The notes below the pieces were generated by a model. The model saw nothing but the letters and a program-made list of their open reading frames with translations, searched no databases and was not told the DNA's origin. The position numbers and the translations under genes are program-made. Source: Erpetoichthys calabaricus (lineage: Eukaryota > Chordata > Cladistia > Polypteriformes > Polypteridae). Taken from it: 64,000 bases of DNA. The DNA is taken from positions 83,685,733-83,749,732 of the forward strand of contig NC_041406.2 of the NCBI RefSeq assembly GCF_900747795.2, written 5' to 3'. Below are positions 60,407 to 64,000 of the stretch, piece after piece (the stretch's first letter is position 1; each line of letters begins with the position of its first letter).

Positions 60407-63163
60407 GTAAGTCCCTTCTCTGTTGATAATGTTGAACTTTACGTTTGTTTTAAAATAGTTAACATGTATCAAGGTTGGTAGTTTTAAAATAAATTCACCC
60501 ATTGTGAACTCAACGACAACTTCAGCGTTATTGCTATTCAAAAATAAACCGAAGATGTGAAAAGCTGAGAAAGTTCGGCCATGTAGCTGATGTTTTTCTC
60601 CACGTTTGCTGTTTTGTTTAGTATTCGGTGAATGACCGTTTATAGTACTAAACGCAGGCCGCCACAAAGCCTCGGCCTGGATTTAAAACATACACGGGCC
60701 TAAACTGTAACGAAGAGAGGGGTGAATTCTAAAATTGTTTCCATGCATCGGTGAAGGATACGATTTGCCTCACGACGTCTTCTGTTAAACGTTGAATGAA
60801 ACGTTTTAAAGTGCACTTTTTAAAAAGGTGTCGATTTGATGTGGGGTAGTTTATTGTGATTATTTGGTGTCTCGTATAGTAAATAAAAATGTGAACTAGA
60901 AATGCTGGCACCGGTCGTGAGGGCACAGTGTCATTTAGCGGGTGTCTGCCTCGACGAACTTTCTAGATTTTTCCAGTTCTCGCTTACGACCGGACAGTCC
61001 ATTTTATTTTCTTTTGTAGGTTACATTTAAGAAATGGATTTATTCTGAAGAAAGCGTTTAATCGACACAATGTACAGATAAAGTTAAAGAGCGCTTGATT
61101 TATTAACTGCTCCAATGGGCTACATTGCTGCTGCTGAGATCGGCACTCCGACTGGGCTCCTGCAGTTCACTCTCTTTTTTTCCTCATTTTAATTAAATAT
61201 TTGGTCCCTCCATCGGGTTCTTTTCAGTCAATTGCACATTATTTCTTGAAAATCGGAACGCTTTCTGCAGTTGGGACAGTTGCAAGACTCAACAATTCAC
61301 CCCGCGATGGGCTGACAACGTCCCGGCTAGGGAATAGCGGGGTTTTGGTAAATGGCTGGCTGGAATATTCTGGAAAGGTGTGGAGAATCAGGAAAATGAA
61401 TTAATTTCATGGCCTTTATTTGAAAAGTGATACACATTTTTGCAAGGAAGTTTCAGCAAATATTTCCATACTATTTAGTATTTCCTCTCACAGATTATAT
61501 GAAGTTTATAACTTAATGTGCACTTCCACCCCCTTGCTAGAATTAGGCAGTCACGTGCTATTCGTTATACCAGCACCCTAATAAAATGAAAAATGCCAAT
61601 TTTGTTGCCGTTGAGTGAAAAAAACCCAAGTGAATAAAATGAAGACATCTCTATTGAACATTTTTAAGTATTATCTGCACCTGTATAGCATGTTAATATT
61701 ACTTTGTTTTTATTAAGGAAAATGAGCCCACAGTCCAAAATAGGTGCAGGTTAGGTGGATTGGGGAAGCTAAGCGTGTCTGTAGATTGGTGTCCTGTCCA
61801 GAGACTGTTCCTGCTTTATGCCCTGTGCGCCCCCATGACGTTGCTGCTCTGGATAAAGTGGGCACCACACCCATCATGTGTGGTACATGCTGCTTTAAAT
61901 ACTGTGAGGATGTTTCTGTGGAGCGGTGTCTTATTAGATGAGTAGCCTGTTAAAATAGGGACAGTTATTTAGCTTGAAATGGGACTGTCCCTGTCGCCTG
62001 GACCACTGGCCACCCTAGTGAATCGTTATAATCTGCAGATGATGGAGCTGCAAGCTTGGTTTTGTGTAAGTTAAAGAGGACTCTGTCAGTGTTTATTTGC
62101 TCGGTGCACAGCTTCCTTCATATCTGGATAACCCTTTGCTTTTCTTGGATGCATTTTAGACTTTTACACTTGGTAAGATCATTATGACTTTTGTATGGGG
62201 AGGAGGGAAGATGCATGCAGAGGTTTCCCCGTGCCCTCAGCTGGACACATATAGGCAGTTGACTGGTGACTGGGAGTTCCTAACCCCCGCACAGTGTCTG
62301 CTGGCGTTTCATTAACTTGTATCGGGGATCTATTTGCCTTCAGCTATCAGAGGAGAAATCTACAAAATATACAAGTTGGCGTAACCACCGTGAAGGTAAT
62401 TTTTGAAACCGCAAACAAATTTGTAGTTGAATTGCACGAAACGTGTCTCTGTTCGCAAATTTGCCAACGCTTTGCAATAGAAGATTTTGAAATTTTAAAA
62501 CTTGTACAGGTTGAAGTGTTTTAAGATATCTTGATGGAAATCGAATTGTCTTGAGAAATTCCTTGAAGAATAAGTCTGCTACTTTTCAACAAAATTGCTT
62601 CCTGGGGGGGCTGAGTTGTTTCATGCAGACAGACAGATCTATATGGCTATCGCAATACATGCTTTGCACATTATATGGGAACACACCCCAAAAAATAATA
62701 AACCACGGGCCGCCCCGGCTCCATCAGGCAGCACACTATTTGTTATCACAAAAAGGGGTGAGCACAAGTTTGCAGGAAGGTCACCATGTAGTCACCAAAT
62801 TTGACAAATTTCAGTTGTGTACTCGACATGGTCTGGCAATGAGATTGGCTACTGCAGTCAGCAAGCCTCACGACTAGACGTCATGTAATGTGTCTTTGGT
62901 TTAGTTTTAATTCACAATTTCAAGGAGATGTAGAGCAGTTGCATTCTGAAATTGATGTGGTTTTAGACTTTTTAAATCCTTGACTGTATCTTTTTGTTTA
63001 TCCCATATTGTAGGATATTCTGATCTTGGTTATTGTACAACTTCCCCAATAAAATTTAAACATGTCTTGATAAATTCAAATGTCCTATTGATGTACTAGT
63101 TACTTTCCACATGCCTGTAACTTATTGTGATTTGTGTTTAATCTGTTTACTTTTTTCATTTAG
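60407..63163. other. txnl4a: txnl4a first intron
   Basis: It contains an old SINE piece at about 61728-61870 (CCCACAGTCCAAAATAGG, GCAGGTTAGGTGGATTGG) and otherwise no recognised element. The start is G-rich and CpG-containing to about 61000. The acceptor at its end is TTACTTTTTTCATTTAG. Confidence 0.5.
61728..61870 (+). repeat. Old SINE fragment
   Basis: The order CCCACAGTCCAAA, GCAGGTTAGGTGGATTGG, GGTGTCCTGTCCAGAG and CTGCTTTATGCCCTGTG follows the ATGG-tail SINE. Head and tail are missing. Confidence 0.6.
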
Positions 63164-63183
63164 GACACGCTCTATTTTTCAAG

Positions 63184-63336
63184 ATGTCGTATATGCTTCC
63201 TCATCTACACAATGGTTGGCAGGTGGACCAAGCAATTCTATCAGAAGAGGACAGAGTAGTGGTGATTCGATTTGGCCATGATTGGGATCCTACCTGCATG
63301 AAAATGGATGAGGTGTTGTATAATATTGCAGAGAAG
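63184..63336 (+). CDS. txnl4a: txnl4a first coding exon (partial gene)
   Basis: TXNL4A (Dim1, U5-15K) is a thioredoxin-fold protein of the U4/U6.U5 tri-snRNP, needed for pre-mRNA splicing. This exon encodes residues 1-51 of about 142: MSYMLPHLHNGWQVDQAILS, DRVVVIRFGHDWDP and TCMKMDEVLYNIAEK. It is identical to the human protein apart from Asn for Ser at residue 47. The usual thioredoxin CxxC is absent, as in all Dim1 proteins. The exon starts at 63164 after a good acceptor and ends GAGAAG then GTAGGT, phase 0. The remaining exons lie beyond the window. Confidence 0.96.
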
Positions 63337-63441
63337 GTAGGTGTCTCTAGTGATCAAGCTCCATTCTATTTTCTCGTGTGCGCAGTACAATGAGATTCTT
63401 ACTTGCATATCTCCCACACACCATTGAGAGAAGTGTAATAC

Positions 63442-63538
63442 AGTCGACTCCACTTAAGTGCATGTTTCCGCTTAGCTGCATGTGATTTGTATAAAGTCAA
63501 GTAAATGGGCAATAACTTTGGATAACTGCACAATCCAC
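63442..63538 (+). repeat. Possible Tigger-like transposon end
   Basis: CAGTCGACTCCACTTAAGTG followed by CATGTTTCCGCTTAGCTGCA resembles the ends of pogo/Tigger elements, which start CAGT and carry spaced CTTAA motifs. It follows a TA. No transposase is seen. Confidence 0.4.
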
Positions 63539-64000
63539 TTAACTCTTTGAGGGCTGAATATTTTTTCCAAAAAACAGTTTCTGAAAAGCAATGGTTGCAC
63601 ACAGAAATCAACAAAAAACATCTGTTGCTGCATGCTGTGCCTGCCAGTTTGCCAAGAATGTGCTGCAGGCTTGCTGCCAGGCTGTCTTCGCATGGCTGGG
63701 GCAGCTGCAGCAGCGATCATGGTCGCAGTGTATTGCAATGTGGTTTCTACTTCCTATCATTGCTAAGTGGCAGTCCTACCTGGCGAAACATTGTCAGTGC
63801 CACGATCAGCTGGGGACCAATCAGCTGAACCTGAAACCTCACATTCGTTTTCGATCACTTGTATCAAAATCGGAGTCCAACAAGTCATAGTCCAGTTCAG
63901 AGATAATAGGCAAAATGTCGTCTGCGGAGTATTTTGATTTACGCATCCGCTTTGATCTCTTGCCAGATGTCAGTCCCATTTTTACCATTGTTTGTGCCTT
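63539..64000 (-). mobile_element. Possible piggyBac-like element cut by the window edge
   Basis: TTAA followed by CTCTTTGAGGGCTG at 63543 looks like a piggyBac target and end. On the minus strand from about 63979, a short frame MGLTSGKRSKRMRKSKYSAD, then DILPIISELDYDLLDSDFDT resembles an acidic piggyBac N-terminus. It stops after about 46 codons, so the copy is internally deleted or mis-assigned. Confidence 0.35.

Noticed and set aside
62294-62877. Frames in txnl4a intron 1 as an extra exon
   Set aside because: No match to TXNL4A, whose first coding exon is complete at 63184, and no paired splice sites of note.

Overview
The window reads as vertebrate nuclear DNA, most likely from a fish: large introns packed with transposons, GT-AG exons, no operons. 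The mix of repeats (many Tc1/mariner families, Helitrons, hAT MITEs, a 5S-derived SINE, a tRNA-derived SINE ending in ATGG repeats, LINE tails ending in GATA or GACA) is fish-like. My recollection of such Helitrons and SINEs points to a non-teleost ray-finned fish such as a bichir or reedfish, but that is inference and was not tested.

Three host genes were reconstructed exon by exon. nutf2l, an NTF2-type Ran-GDP import factor, lies on the minus strand with four coding exons between 25539 and 7235 (128 codons) and a likely CpG-rich promoter near 26 kb. rbfa, the mitochondrial ribosome-binding factor A, lies on the minus strand with seven coding exons between 58209 and 31289 (361 codons). txnl4a, the U5 snRNP 15 kDa protein Dim1, lies on the plus strand; its 5' leader exon ends at 60406, its first coding exon is 63184-63336, and the rest runs off the window. 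rbfa and txnl4a are divergent and about 2 kb apart, as on human 18q23. The nutf2l copy beside them fits an 18q23/16q22 paralogon.

The rest is mostly mobile DNA. 1-7 kb: three decayed Tc1-like elements, one split by a SINE. 8.1-13.7 kb: a hAT-type element with an 8-bp target duplication, holding a piggyBac element, which holds a SINE in the intron of its transposase gene. 15.6-23.6 kb: an L1 fragment, an old and a younger Tc1 element, an L2 fragment and a Helitron. 27-30 kb: Helitron pieces and an RTE-like LINE end. 31-43 kb: SINEs, a tandem array, a hAT MITE, a Helitron with helicase remnants, and a Tc1 element with one frameshift. 43-50 kb: a LINE end, a Helitron set in TA repeats, and a 5S SINE split by a MITE. 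50-55 kb: a Helitron split by a full-length LINE. 55-60 kb: more MITEs and a Helitron around the rbfa 5' exons.

No CRISPR, operon, prophage or defence system is present, and I saw no retrovirus-like or Polinton-like element. The most interesting content is the nutf2l paralogue at this locus and the well-dated nested insertions. All splice sites come from reading the sequence and matching remembered family sequences; nothing was aligned by software.
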